In this document: positions 1 through 10,033 of the stretch, piece after piece | Numbering within the stretch: the first letter of the stretch is position 1 | Layout: every line of letters begins with the position of its first letter | From: Spongospora subterranea f. sp. subterranea | Lineage: Eukaryota > Endomyxa: Phytomyxea > Phytomyxea > Plasmodiophorida | Direction of reading: 5' to 3' | Length of the DNA: 64,000 nt | Assembly (NCBI GenBank): GCA_049724395.1 | Contig: JAUGWO010000140.1 | Span: 147,786 to 211,785 of the forward strand | Made by a program: the position numbers and the translations under genes | The notes under the pieces: generated by a model | Seen by the model: the letters and a program-made list of their open reading frames with translations, nothing else | Database searches by the model: none | What the model was told of the DNA's origin: nothing

Positions 1-174
1 GATAAGCTTCGCCCCGATAATGATATCAGCTCGAGAGCCATCAAGAGAAGGCATCACCATGGCGTAGGAATTGCCATTGGCCTTGGTGTACTGGCAGCAG
101 CAACAACTGGTATTGCCATCGAAGGGTATAAAAGATTTGGAGGCGGGGAGGGCGACACTCGCAAAATTCGTTGA
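1..174 (+). CDS. 3' end of an unidentified gene (partial)
   Basis: An open frame enters from the left edge and ends with TGA at 172-174, giving the last 57 residues of a protein. The tail has a basic stretch (IKRRHHHG), then a glycine/alanine-rich hydrophobic segment (GVGIAIGLGVLAAATTGIAI) and a short charged end. That segment could be a membrane helix or glycine zipper. No family is recognised. It converges on a minus-strand gene that ends at 282. Confidence 0.45.
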   Translation, partial: DKLRPDNDISSRAIKRRHHHGVGIAIGLGVLAAATTGIAIEGYKRFGGGEGDTRKIR

Positions 175-281
175 TTAGTGGCACAAAACTATGATGTTAT
201 AAATATAGTATAAAGTTAAAAAGGCTATGATCGTCGACGCCGCTTTTTACGCTTATTTTGTGGCTGAAAAAATGTCAGCAT

Positions 282-1047
282 TCATAGTGTCGTCAATGAA
301 AGCTTAATGGTTTTGACCTGGGTACTCTCTGCAGGAATTCGCCTCAGCAGTAAACGAAGCTTACGCTCGGCATTGGCCGTCTCGCGAGCACTCCAATTTT
401 GCAGAAATCCATGTTCCCGCATCACCTACACATAACTTTTTGATGGGCGAATGTGTACTTGTCGACGCATTCCAAATCCTTTAAGCACAACCAGACCTTG
501 AGTAGATCGGCAGCCACTGGGTGCATTCTTGGACCATTTCTCCAGTCAATCAGAGCCAGCCTCAATTTACTGCCAAGGGTATCTTCTCTTTCCGCTTCAG
601 CAGCAAATCCGCAGTTCAACGGGGTCGACAACTGCTGCGACACTTCATTCTACAGCACAATTCGGTAAGGGCCTCAGTTGTGGACGATCGGCAGAGGCAG
701 GACCAGTTTATCAAGATCTTGTTCGATCATGGTATTGATCTGATCATCATCAAGACCATCCATTATTGTATGAGAAGCGGGTCGGGTCATGCCGATTACC
801 TGTACCCACTTATCGTAACGTTGGGTCCTCCTGTCAACACTACTACTACACCGATACAACTGGTGTCAGGCGGTAACCGCATATCTGGGCATGTCATCCA
901 GACGTGATCCAGTCCACTCATGTACTGCACGCCGCGATTAGTGCGCCACACCTGGATTATTGCCCTTTTCACCAGAGGAAGTGCGATCCTGAGTGAGTTC
1001 GACGCCAACTTGATGTTGTTACCACGTGCTGAGATGTCCTGAGTCAT
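282..1047 (-). CDS. Unidentified multi-exon gene
   Basis: Several minus-strand segments look coding and chain together across short introns. One around 690-800 includes GLDDDQINTMIEQDLDKL. The next, about 430-640, includes KLRLALIDWRNGPRMHPVAA and LKVWLCLKDLECVDKYTF. The last ends at 282 with a charged tail containing AERKLRLLLRR. A plausible intron joins the first two (donor GTCCTG near 697, acceptor GCTGTAG near 645). The 5' end is unresolved; a further open segment reaches about 1047 (GVQYMSGLDHV). I do not recognise the family. The last junction (about 420) may be an intron or a frameshift. Confidence 0.35.
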
Positions 1048-2236
1048 TTCGCAATTGCCCAGTGCTGATCAAGACAAAGAGCCAGAACTTTTTACAGCAC
1101 AATTACTGTTGGCAACAGAATTGGAGCCCAAGATCGTAAAGCGGATTATCGGGTCCAAAAAAAAACACAAACTAGCTCCGTTTATAGTCTTAACAGCTAT
1201 GTACGGTGCAAGACGACATCGTTCTCTGTACATCGTTCTCTGTAAACAGTACTGTAGAATACAACATTCGTTTGCATACGCATTCAACTCCTGTCAAATG
1301 TGGACAAAAGGGCAATGTGTGAGTCCCCGCTAGTGGATCCGATAATGCATGTTTGTGTCGATAGCAGAAAATGCAAATTCTTCGTTGTTGCTCTCCAAAG
1401 AAACTGCCAGATATTTCCCACATTGGGGCAAACAGTTGAAAACAAAATAATAATGTGCTTATTGCGAACCGATAGAATATCTCGTTAGCATTGAACGATG
1501 AGAGTTGCCAACGACCACGTCGTATCAGCAAACATATGTCATATACTCCTACTTGAATTACGCTGTGAAAACCGTCGCAGGAATCGCTTGCGGTTTTCCG
1601 CTCATGACATTAACATCTCGTGGGACCATGACTATCGCATCACCCTACAACCGGGTCTCGATCCAACATCTCTAGGCGTTGTGCGGATTGACGGTAGCGC
1701 GGACGCCATGACCATCGTGACTGTTTTTCACTCCTCAAAGACAAGCGTCGTGGTGTGTTCATACCTCTCAAGACGAGCGCCCGAAAATTCAATGCCAAAC
1801 CCTGCAAACACGGTCAAACACGCGTTTATTGTGTTGACCTCGATTCCCATAAATCCTCTACGACGACCTTGCCCTGCTGTTCCCGCCTCCACTAGCGAAT
1901 AATTTTCTGATATGTCTTCGACGTGTACTGCGTTTGAAGCAACCATCATTACCCCGACACCAAATAGTGTTTTCTGCGTTTTCTTTCCCAAGCCGTAACG
2001 GACACGATAATTTACCGTTTGTTGATCGGCAGCTGTTTTCTCGTGACACCAAAGGTTGGAGTGGTTTGTCATGTCCTGTACTCTACACAGTGCAGCTGAC
2101 AGATGCGTTGGCAATCTGATTTGCCCATCAAATGCAATCACAATTCGTGTCAGCCGTCTTCTGTGCGGCCCCAAGGTCAACGTTATTCGCACCCAGACAA
2201 TCATAACAATGTTATGTATAAGTATTGGTTTCGGCT
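1048..2236. other. Ambiguous interval with overlapping open frames
   Basis: Two overlapping open frames lie here, a 134-codon frame on plus (1498-1902) and a 158-codon frame on minus (1728-2204). Neither has recognisable motifs, and their overlap means at most one is real. The minus frame ends in a mildly hydrophobic stretch (NACLTVFAGFGIEF). Nothing else is supported between 1048 and 1497. Confidence 0.2.
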
Positions 2237-2593
2237 TTAAAGCATTAGAGCCGGATCAACCTGGTCCAGTTTGGCGTTGGCTTGGCTACTTCTGGTTTCG
2301 CGCGACAAGAACCGCCCTGGTAGACCGAGCTTGTGAAATTGCCCGAACGTGACCGATGTTAAAGAACCCGTTTGATTCTCTTCGGTGATTGTGGACGTCT
2401 CTCTCTGCAATTCGGCGAGACGTCGCCGACGGAACCGAAAAATCAGCATCACGAAAAATCCAGCGACGATGATGAAGGCGCTGACGGTGATGACGTAATT
2501 CGCCAAGGCTGTCTTTTCCCTTGGTTCGTCATCTTTCTGAGCCCCGATTAGCTCGACGATGACATATATTATAATAATCGGGATCTGAATCAT
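2237..2593 (-). CDS. Small single-pass membrane protein
   Basis: Single-exon frame of 118 codons from the ATG at 2593. The N-terminus is a strongly hydrophobic signal-like segment (IPIIIIYVIVELIG), then a short acidic/basic linker. A clear transmembrane helix follows (VITVSAFIIVAGFFVMLIF) with a basic stop-transfer run (RFRRRR), and the tail is polar and Ser/Thr-rich. This predicts a type I membrane protein with a short luminal part and a cytosolic tail of about 65 residues. Family unknown. An ATG ten codons upstream is possible but would bury the signal segment. Confidence 0.5.
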   Translation of the reverse strand: MIQIPIIIIYVIVELIGAQKDDEPREKTALANYVITVSAFIIVAGFFVMLIFRFRRRRLAELQRETSTITEENQTGSLTSVTFGQFHKLGLPGRFLSRETRSSQANAKLDQVDPALML

Positions 2594-2665
2594 GTTATGG
2601 CAATGACTCAAAACAGGGGGCACGACCGGTTGTAGATATACAGGAACGCCACGCGACCCTGAACA

Positions 2666-3013
2666 TCAAGGGTAAAAACATCGGATCAATGAACAGAAAC
2701 AGTAAGAATAAAGACGCCATCGTCTAAGGACACTTGGCAGCCAAGCCCGACTCATCGTGCTCGGACCAGATCCAGCAAGACGGAGGCTCTTGATAAGAAA
2801 ACAACGTTCGACGCCTACCAGTACGTGGTGAGTCCCGCTGGAAAAGTGTCGGAAAACCACGAACTGGTAGGATTCGAACGTTGTGTTCTTTCCGAGAGCA
2901 CCGTCCAAATAGACGGGTCCGAGGGGATTATCAGCCTCTAGCGGCTTTGCCTTGCTTGATTTGGTCCGAGCACGATGAGTCGGGCTTGGTTGCCAAGTGG
3001 CCTTCCAGACCAT
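2666..3013 (-). CDS. Open frame in a palindrome (uncertain)
   Basis: A 115-codon frame with an ATG at 3013 covers the right arm and then the left arm of a large inverted repeat. The first third (TWQPSPTHRARTKSSK, then TTFESYQFVV) is matched by the plus-strand translation of the left arm (TWQPSPTHRARTRSSK, then TTFDAYQYVV). Two copies of one coding segment therefore point towards each other. The rest of the frame reads antisense through the opposite arm and is probably meaningless. No family recognised. Confidence 0.3.
   Translation of the reverse strand: MVWKATWQPSPTHRARTKSSKAKPLEADNPLGPVYLDGALGKNTTFESYQFVVFRHFSSGTHHVLVGVERCFLIKSLRLAGSGPSTMSRAWLPSVLRRWRLYSYCFCSLIRCFYP
2731..2999. repeat. Foldback inverted repeat with coding arms
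   Basis: The outer arms, 2731-2779 and 2951-2999, are about 49 bases long and differ at only a few positions when one is reverse-complemented. The inner arms are 2801-2829 and 2856-2884 (29 bases, about 90% identical). About 20 bases separate the arms on the left and about 66 on the right, so the right copy carries extra sequence. Transcribed, it would fold into a long hairpin. The arms encode matching peptides when each is read towards the centre. Confidence 0.8.
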
Positions 3014-3293
3014 TGGCCTCGAACGCCAATGTAAGCTGGCGTTGTCAATGAATGAAGTCGCTGTTCCCTTGAAGCTGTGAGAGCTTTCCCAACAACCTCT
3101 CGGCGTTTACCATTTCTGAGTTGTTTTTTAGTAATAGCGATCTGGGCCCATAACCAAACAGATGAACAGTGAAAATTTATATTGGACGTTGCCGTACGAA
3201 CATGGCAACAGCTATAGTACGGACATGAATATCAAGGCGGCAATCCATATAATTCAACTCAAGGAAACGATCATTGTTTAGGAATGACCAGAT

Positions 3294-6271
3294 TCAAAAC
3301 GTCCTGATATGGAGTGGTTTATTGGCTCTGGGAGAAATCTGCACTCCGATCATGCTGGAAAGAAGACGGGCGATTTCTGAAGGAATCGAAATGTTCGGTT
3401 GCTTCATGAGGGTTTTGATCATAGACCGAGCTGAATACGCTAGGTTTAGGTCGTCGGCGGAAGCCATCGCCATGTCGGATAGGAATCTAGCATAGTGGGA
3501 GAAAAGAGTGGCGCCGAATTGAGAGTTGATCTGAGCGAAGGTGATCGTTTGGGGGCAGGAAAGTGTTATGGCGACCATCGTTCTGCTAATCTTCCACTCA
3601 CAGTTGCCATCTGGCCATATCGTACATAAAACAGAAGGATTTCCTAGAATTCGGCAGATCTCGGCGCAAGCTTTGAGATTGTCATCTAGGATGAACCGAG
3701 AGAGCAGCTGCTGGGCCAGAACAGGTTGCTGTGGAAGGTTGATACTGGCGAGAATCGGGACGAGGGAGCTTGGCGATAGCGACACTTTGCAAGCGACGCT
3801 CAGCGCCAGCTCCTGTGGGTTATGGGCCACATCATCGTTCCCAGCACCGTCCTTGCAGGCGTTGATTATGGCTCGAATCCTCCAATCGGCCACAGGGTAT
3901 TGCGGTTGACGCTCGAAAAGCCACGATATCTGGCGATATAATGACGGAACCATACGAGATACGCTGTCGTTTGACGATTCGATGGCGCGAATTATCACGG
4001 ATTCACAAAAGTGCATTGATAATTCTCCTGGCGTTGCTTGCAGCAGCTGTAAAAGGGTCGATAGCGACTCCGAGGCGTTGGCCGAGGGAAGACAAAGCGA
4101 CTCGAAGAGCGATTCCAATTCCATTTCTGGGCAAAATTCTCGGTACGTGCGCAATACAGAGTTGAGCGACGTTGGAAATGGGGATCCACTGTTGGCGTTG
4201 ACGATGACACTGGTGAGATAATCTTTGAGAGCGGGTGCGAACTCGGTTGGGTGATATTGCATGCGGATATAACGCCATAGCCAGTCCAGCGCGACGTCGT
4301 CTTGCTGGAATTCGATCGCGATCACGTCACGAGCGCACGTGGACGGAATGAATACTCGCGGGGCGGTTTTGGCCACCAGCTGCTTCAACTCCAACAGTAA
4401 ACCGCATGATCTAGTTCTGCAATTACCATGACGATGAATGCCATCATGTCGATCGATGAAGTAGAACACGGCGCCCACAAACCGGTTAGAGTAATTTCGT
4501 TCGTATACGACGTCACTGCTTAAGTAGAGCGACGGAATCGCGGAAACAATCGATATAATTGCAGGTTGAACGCGGAAGAATGCGACAGCGAATTCGAAGA
4601 TGCCATCGTCGCAGCCCGAAAAAGGCCAACCCTCGATCAAGTCCAGAAAAACGGACCCTTCTGATGATATGGAACAACCTGTACATACCATGGTTGCCAA
4701 CGCTGCGAGTTCGACAGAATTTCGCTTAGAGCGTAAGAGAGCGAGCAGTATTGTACGAGCCACATCGTGCAGCGTTGGGGAGGCTTCCAGAGCTTGGCAG
4801 AAACGCACGACCCATAGGATACAATCTTTCGGATCGCCGGAAATAGCATCATCCCGAATTTGCCTGATGAAATACTGCAAGAACGTGTCAAACGCCCGTT
4901 TCAAGACGTCGTCGCAGTTATCGATCGATGTTTGGAACAGCGTATCAATCTGTAACGGATCACTTGACATGACAGAATCACTGTTCAAATCCATCTGGAT
5001 GTCATTTTCCGCAAAACGTGAATCCGTCGACGTCGAGCTATCGCTGGCCAAATAAGCTGAACACAGATCACGATGATTTTTCAACCGGAGTACGGCCGAG
5101 CTGTGAACAGCGATAATGTCGTCCGAATCCGTAGATTTGGATCTATGTGGAAACCTATCAGATAATTGATACATACAAGGATTGGCAATATTTGGATACT
5201 TGATAATTGCTTTGAGGATACAGCGATATTGCTTATCAGCGTTCACGTTCAGGGACAGCATTGGGTTTAGGATCTGGACCCATTTGATGAGATGGGCGTA
5301 AATGGAGTCATCAATCTGGATTCACCGACATGCTTTTGGACCCACATTGAATATTGGAAAGGCCGACAATGCTTTGGCGAACTAGCGTGCGAATACGATA
5401 GAGCCTGAGCAAGACGCATTCCACCTGAAACAGATGATTCATGAAAAATACAGATAGAGAATGCATCAGGCGCACCTATTGCTTGATCGATGTTCATATC
5501 GCTGCACGCCTCAGATATGATGGATTGGACCAGCTCCTGCAGGACATCTGGTTCTGGGTTAAAACAAAAACCCGATCGCCAACGGGCCAAAATTACCGGA
5601 TAATGATGATTTTGGGGGAGCATGAGAGCATATCGCGTTTACTGCCGTCATGTTCAAGTGATCTGATGTACGTAATAGCAATCCAAGAATGTCGGCCAGT
5701 TGTGCCTCGGAGTGGCAGCCAACCAGGATATTCATAACCGAAGTCATTCCGCCAGGACGATCGTCAAGATAATCGGCGTCCTGGCTACGTAATAAACGGT
5801 AGAGCAGGTCGTTATTGAACGCGGTGCCCACTGATGCCGGTAAGACCTTTCTAGCGATCGATGCTATCTATGTGAGATTGGCGTTTCAAAACATTATCAG
5901 AATGTTCTGATAAACAGCCCACCTCTGAGCAGCTTTCAAGGTCACGACAGATTTCCATGAGAAATTTTTGGCTCACGATTTGTGAATAGGACTTTAAGCA
6001 AGAACAAACGCCTTTATTTACCCATATCAAGACGGGTTTTCGCTTTAGCTCCAGTTGAAAAGTTTCCACAGCATTCGACCTATACCGAGGTCGTGGGCCC
6101 ACAGTCTCATAACAGAATGCGGTGAATATACCACGACGCACGGTCTAGCTGCTGCAAAACTACATCGATTGGCGTTGCAGAATCGCACGCCGTTACGAGG
6201 GATACGATATCGTCGTCTGCCTGTCTGGGCTGAACATTGCCAAGCAACGCCGCTAGTTTTCCAGGGGCCAT
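3294..6271 (-). CDS. INTS2: Integrator complex subunit 2-like protein
   Basis: A long minus-strand gene, mostly alpha-helical and leucine-rich. The last exon is a 655-codon frame ending at 3294, preceded by shorter exons. I place the start at the ATG at 6271 (MAPGKLAALLGNVQPR). A first intron of about 52 bases (GTATAT...TATAG) then joins a short second exon. The call rests on a mid-protein stretch resembling a conserved INTS2 segment (VFIPSTCARDV, LDWLWRYI, PALKDYLTSVIV) and on overall size. There is no catalytic motif, as expected for a scaffold subunit. INTS2 is part of the Integrator core that terminates snRNA and promoter-proximal transcription. Other HEAT-like nuclear scaffolds remain possible. 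Exon borders between 5830 and 6060 are unresolved. Confidence 0.4.
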
Positions 6272-6460
6272 CCGTTACGATTCATATCCAGTGCCAGCGT
6301 AACAAACGATACACGCGCGGCTGAGTCAGCTGAGCCGCACATGTGTACACGGAGTTTTACCTCGAATGACTCAAACGGTGTGAGAAGCGCCATCTTCACA
6401 ATACCTCTGGTACAGTAGTCGTGTCGGCGCCTGCGTTCGTTTCGTTGCATTGTTATCGCC
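6272..6460. promoter_or_regulatory. Head-to-head promoter interval, INTS2-like / PCNA
   Basis: Only 189 bases separate the two divergent start codons, so both promoters must lie here or overlap first exons. I see no TATA box near either start. The interval is inferred from gene geometry alone. Confidence 0.4.
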
Positions 6461-7556
6461 ATGTTCGAAGCGCGCCTTGAACACGGCCTTCCGTTCAAGA
6501 AGGTGCTGGATACGCTGTCTGGCATCGTCGATGAAGGCAATTTTGACTGCTCGTCGACCGCCATTTCAATGCAGGTTGGACTTATTTCTCACTGTTGGTA
6601 TCGTTGAACGATAATTACTCAGAATACATTTGCTGCCTTTTCTTTTTTTTAAAAATAATACCCATTTTTTACCGTTTTAGGCAATGGACACTGCTCACGT
6701 TGCTCTGATCTCTCTGTTTCTCAAAGCTGAAGGTTTTGACCATTTCCGGTCGGATCGTAACATTTCCCTTGGTTTCAAGGTTGATTCTATGTGCAAGGTA
6801 TTCCGCTAGTCGACATTTCATACTTCGTTGTAAGTTTCCAGCAGGTTTTTAAATGCATGGATAAAGATGATGCTGTCACAATGCGCGCTGATGATAGTGC
6901 TGAATCAGTCCACTTCGTATTTGAAAGCCCATCGACCGAGCGAATGTCAGAATTTGAGCTGAAGTTGATGGACATCGACTCGGAGCATCTATCGGTTCCG
7001 GAAAAAGATTATGCTGTCACTGTAAACACTTTGATGCTCACTTTAACCTGACTCCCTGTTTAACTGCCATACAGATTTCCATGCCATCAGCCGAGTTCCA
7101 GCGAATTTGCAGGGATCTTAAAGACCTTGGAGATACTATATCTATTGATGCTTCCAAAGATGGGGTCAAATTCAAAGTCGAAGGAGCCATTGGATCGGGA
7201 ACGATCGCTCTGCGAACGAAGTACGTCTCAAAAATTTTTGTCACTGGTGATATCTGTTTTTGATACAAGTGCATAGCGCCACGGTAGATGAAAAGAAAGG
7301 CGAAGTGCCTACGACCATTGAGTGCCAGGAACCTGTTGAACTTCAGTTTGCCATATCCTACCTTAACTCTTTCGCCAAGGTATATCGGTGTTTGTCGATG
7401 CTCTACCATCGTTTTCTTATTCAAAATTAGGCTCAAGTTTTGAGTAAGACCGTCAAAATCGGCTTAGCCAACGAAGCGCCGATTATGGTGGAGTACTCAG
7501 TTGAAGAAATTGGTCATCTTCAGTTCTATCTGGCACCAAAGATTGAGGAAAGCTAA
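6461..7556 (+). CDS. PCNA: Proliferating cell nuclear antigen (sliding clamp)
   Basis: Six exons give a 260-residue protein, the canonical PCNA length: 6461-6574, 6681-6797, 6845-7021, 7075-7220, 7277-7379 and 7431-7556, all with GT-AG borders and consistent phase. The product starts MFEARLEHGLPFKKVLD and contains FLKAEGFDHFRSD, FKCMDKDDAVTMRADD, SMPSAEFQRICRDL and the end YSVEEIGHLQFYLAPKIEES. PCNA forms a homotrimeric ring on DNA in the nucleus and tethers replicative polymerases, ligase and repair factors. All parts of the two-domain clamp fold are present with no break. DCC1, a subunit of the alternative clamp loader Ctf18-RFC, is encoded 11 kb away. Confidence 0.97.
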
Positions 7557-8476
7557 ACTTGTAAAATGTATCACTGTCTTAATAAAAATTTGGAGCGTTT
7601 TATGGCGCAACTATTCGATTCGTTTGCCATCAAAATCGAAATCAGGGTTTTTTTTATTAATTTCGAGAACGCGGAACACGGTGCTATTATCAGTCCATCT
7701 TCGGGTCGTCTCACAGAAAATGATCGGATTCCGACCATAGGCCGTGGACGGGGGCCAGCGGTTGTTGTCCATGACAAATAGTCGTGGATTGGACCTTGAT
7801 ATTGTTCTATTGAGTTCCGAACCACAATTGCTGACAGATAAACAGAGAAAACAGTAGGATCGCAGGTAGTTGGCCCGCGTCTTCAATGATTTATGGGCAT
7901 ACTTCACAGGATTATCATATTGCTCAAAGATATATGCGCGCGCGTCCAGCGGCTGACCTGGGCAATTGAACGCATCGAGAGGGTATTAGACGTTCTGATG
8001 GACCCGAATTACGCCCCAGAACCGAATTATCAAGTAGCCCATAATGCGCCTTAATATCCAATGGCGCCCCCTCATGTAATGGTATCCCAAGATAATCGGG
8101 TAATGAAGCATACTGAGTATGTTCGACCTATTTTTGAAAACCCCTTTAGGGACGGGTTTTCTGGTCTTATCATGGGCTTTTCACGTTCATGATTTTTACT
8201 CTGTACACAGATTTATGTTTTTTTGGAGTTATCAATACATAATATTCGGTGACATGCGGGCGACAATGGACTGGTACGACTAATTGATTTGCTCTTTTAT
8301 CGTGAGTCACTCCCGTCATGAACAACGTTCGGTTTCCATAATCTCAGGACATCGGCAAAATGTAAAAGTCTTACTAAAACTCACTACGATTTCCCGAGGA
8401 ACGCTGGTAAAACCACACCGCAGTTGGTTTCCGTTGTTCTGGACCCATCTGCCTAAAGGGAGTCAGGAGGAAGCGC
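7557..8476. other. Intergenic, PCNA to minisatellite
   Basis: About 920 bases with no convincing gene. A 53-codon plus-strand frame with an ATG (7893-8054) reads plausibly (LTWAIERIERVLDVLMDPNY) and could be a micro-ORF or a last exon, but nothing supports it further. At about 8136-8160 a short hairpin has an AAAACCC stem pairing with GGGTTTT. Confidence 0.35.
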
Positions 8477-9075
8477 GAAACGTTAACAACTTGTGCACTC
8501 GGCACCAACGACTGCCGCATTTCATAACATAATACGGTCACGAAACGTTAAGACCATGTGCCCTCTGGCCTCTCCCCTCGAAACCTTCATCATCAACGAC
8601 TGCGCGTTTCATGTCACACTCTCAAACTACAGTACGGGTCGCGAAACGTTAAGACCATGTGCCCTCGGAAGGTTTATCATCAACGACTGCGCGTTTCATG
8701 TCACACTCTCAAACTACAGTACGGGTCGCGAAACGTTAAGACCATGTGCCCTCTGGCCTCTCCCCTCGAAACCTTCATCAACGACTGCGCATTTCATGTC
8801 ACTCTCAAACTACAGTACGGGTCGCGAAACGTTAAGACCATGTGTCCTCGGAAGGTTTATCATCAACGACTGCGCGTTTCATGTCACACTCTCAAACTAC
8901 AGTACGGGTCGCGAAACGTTAAGACCATGTGCCCTCTGGCCTCTCCCCTCGAAACCTTCATCAACGACTGCGCATTTCATGTCACTCTCAAACTACAGTA
9001 CGGGTCGCGAAACGTTAAGACCATGTGTCCTCGGAAGGTTTATCATCAACGACTGCGCATTTCATAATTATTACG
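8477..9075. repeat. Dimeric minisatellite, 87/96-bp units
   Basis: The word CGAAACGTTAAGACCATGTG recurs with starts at about 8541, 8642, 8729, 8825, 8912 and 9008, that is, spacings of 101, 87, 96, 87 and 96. Two unit types alternate. One has CCCTCTGGCCTCTCCCCTC after the shared word, the other has CCTCGGAAGGTTTATCATC. They form a higher-order repeat of 183 bp. A degenerate unit at 8477 and a truncated one after 9008 flank the array, which ends 65 bases before the dihydropteridine reductase start codon. There are no unique spacers, so it is not a CRISPR array. Confidence 0.9.
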
Positions 9076-9139
9076 GTCGTTGTTCACTGTTGGTCATAAT
9101 TAAGGCATCGCTCGACCGAATATTGGACGTTCATAGGGA

Positions 9140-10006
9140 ATGGGTACGGCAGTGAAGACGATCAAGCGTGCATTGGTTGTGAGTGCTCGGCTGATTCGAT
9201 AATAGCATTGTATGGTCGGGTGTTCATGTGCGGTTTAGTTTGGCGGGTCGGGGTTTCTTGGCACATCGATAGTGCAGACCATGCAGAAAGGGAGTTGGTC
9301 CTGCACATCTATCGATCTTCGCAATAGCGATGTCGCTCATGATAATGTCAATATTGCCTCGAAATCATCCGAACAAGCGGCCGAAGCGGTTTTGCAAAGA
9401 AGTGATGGGGAAGTTGATGCGATTATCTCGGTGGCTGGGGCATGGTAGGATATTGCCCATATTGTACGATAAAGCTGCCAGCTTAATCTAACTTTAGGAA
9501 GGGTGGCCATATTGCTCAGAAAGACATATTCCGCAATTCCCTGCTCATGTTCAATGCAAATACTATGCCATCTCTTGTTGCAGCACATGTTGCCACGAAG
9601 CTCCTCAAATCAAGTGGGTTATTAATGTTTACTGGGGCTTTTCCTTGTTTATCTCCAGCACCCACAATGCTGCCGTACGCTCTGTCAAAAAATTCAGTTC
9701 ATTACTTGGTACGGTTGTATCTATCTCCGCGTCATCGAAATCTTACTCATCTGTTTTTAGACCAAATCTATGGCGGAAGAGTATCCCTCGATGAAGGCCG
9801 CATGTATTTTACCGGTTATTTTAGATACTCCCTCAAATCGAAAGTCGATGCCCGAAGCTGATTCATCGGAATGGACTCCAATCATTGACATATCGAATCA
9901 GATTGTACAATGGGCAGATGATACCGATAGTGTTTACCATGGAGGATTTTATTCAGTCATAACGAAACAAGGCCTAACCCAGTTCAATCTCTTAGACGTA
10001 AAATGA
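9140..10006 (+). CDS. QDPR: Dihydropteridine reductase
   Basis: Four exons (9140-9178, 9239-9444, 9498-9708, 9761-10006) give 233 residues, close to the usual 240 or so. The enzyme recycles quinonoid dihydrobiopterin to tetrahydrobiopterin with NADH, in the cytosol. The dinucleotide-binding glycine motif is FGGSGFLGTSIV just after the first intron. The acidic residue that selects NADH is in SIDLRNSD, and the short-chain-dehydrogenase catalytic pair is Y142-x3-K146 (YALSK). The family signature LDTPSNRKSMPEADSSEWTP is near the C-terminus. The start is the only in-frame ATG before the glycine motif. No breaks are seen. A working tetrahydrobiopterin cycle would imply a pterin-dependent hydroxylase elsewhere. 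Confidence 0.93.
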
Positions 10007-10033
10007 TTTCATAGTTCTGAGTTTCGCCGGGAA

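Noticed and set aside
2855-2890. TTCGAATCC-like word on the minus strand resembling a tRNA T-loop
   Set aside because: The flanking bases do not form a T stem and no D arm, anticodon arm or acceptor stem can be drawn; it is part of the inverted coding repeat.
4600-5055. 151-codon plus-strand frame within the Integrator-like gene
   Set aside because: It is antisense to a 655-codon frame and shows no independent features.
8477-9075. Regular repeats as a CRISPR array
   Set aside because: The whole unit repeats and there are no unique spacers; the genome is eukaryotic.
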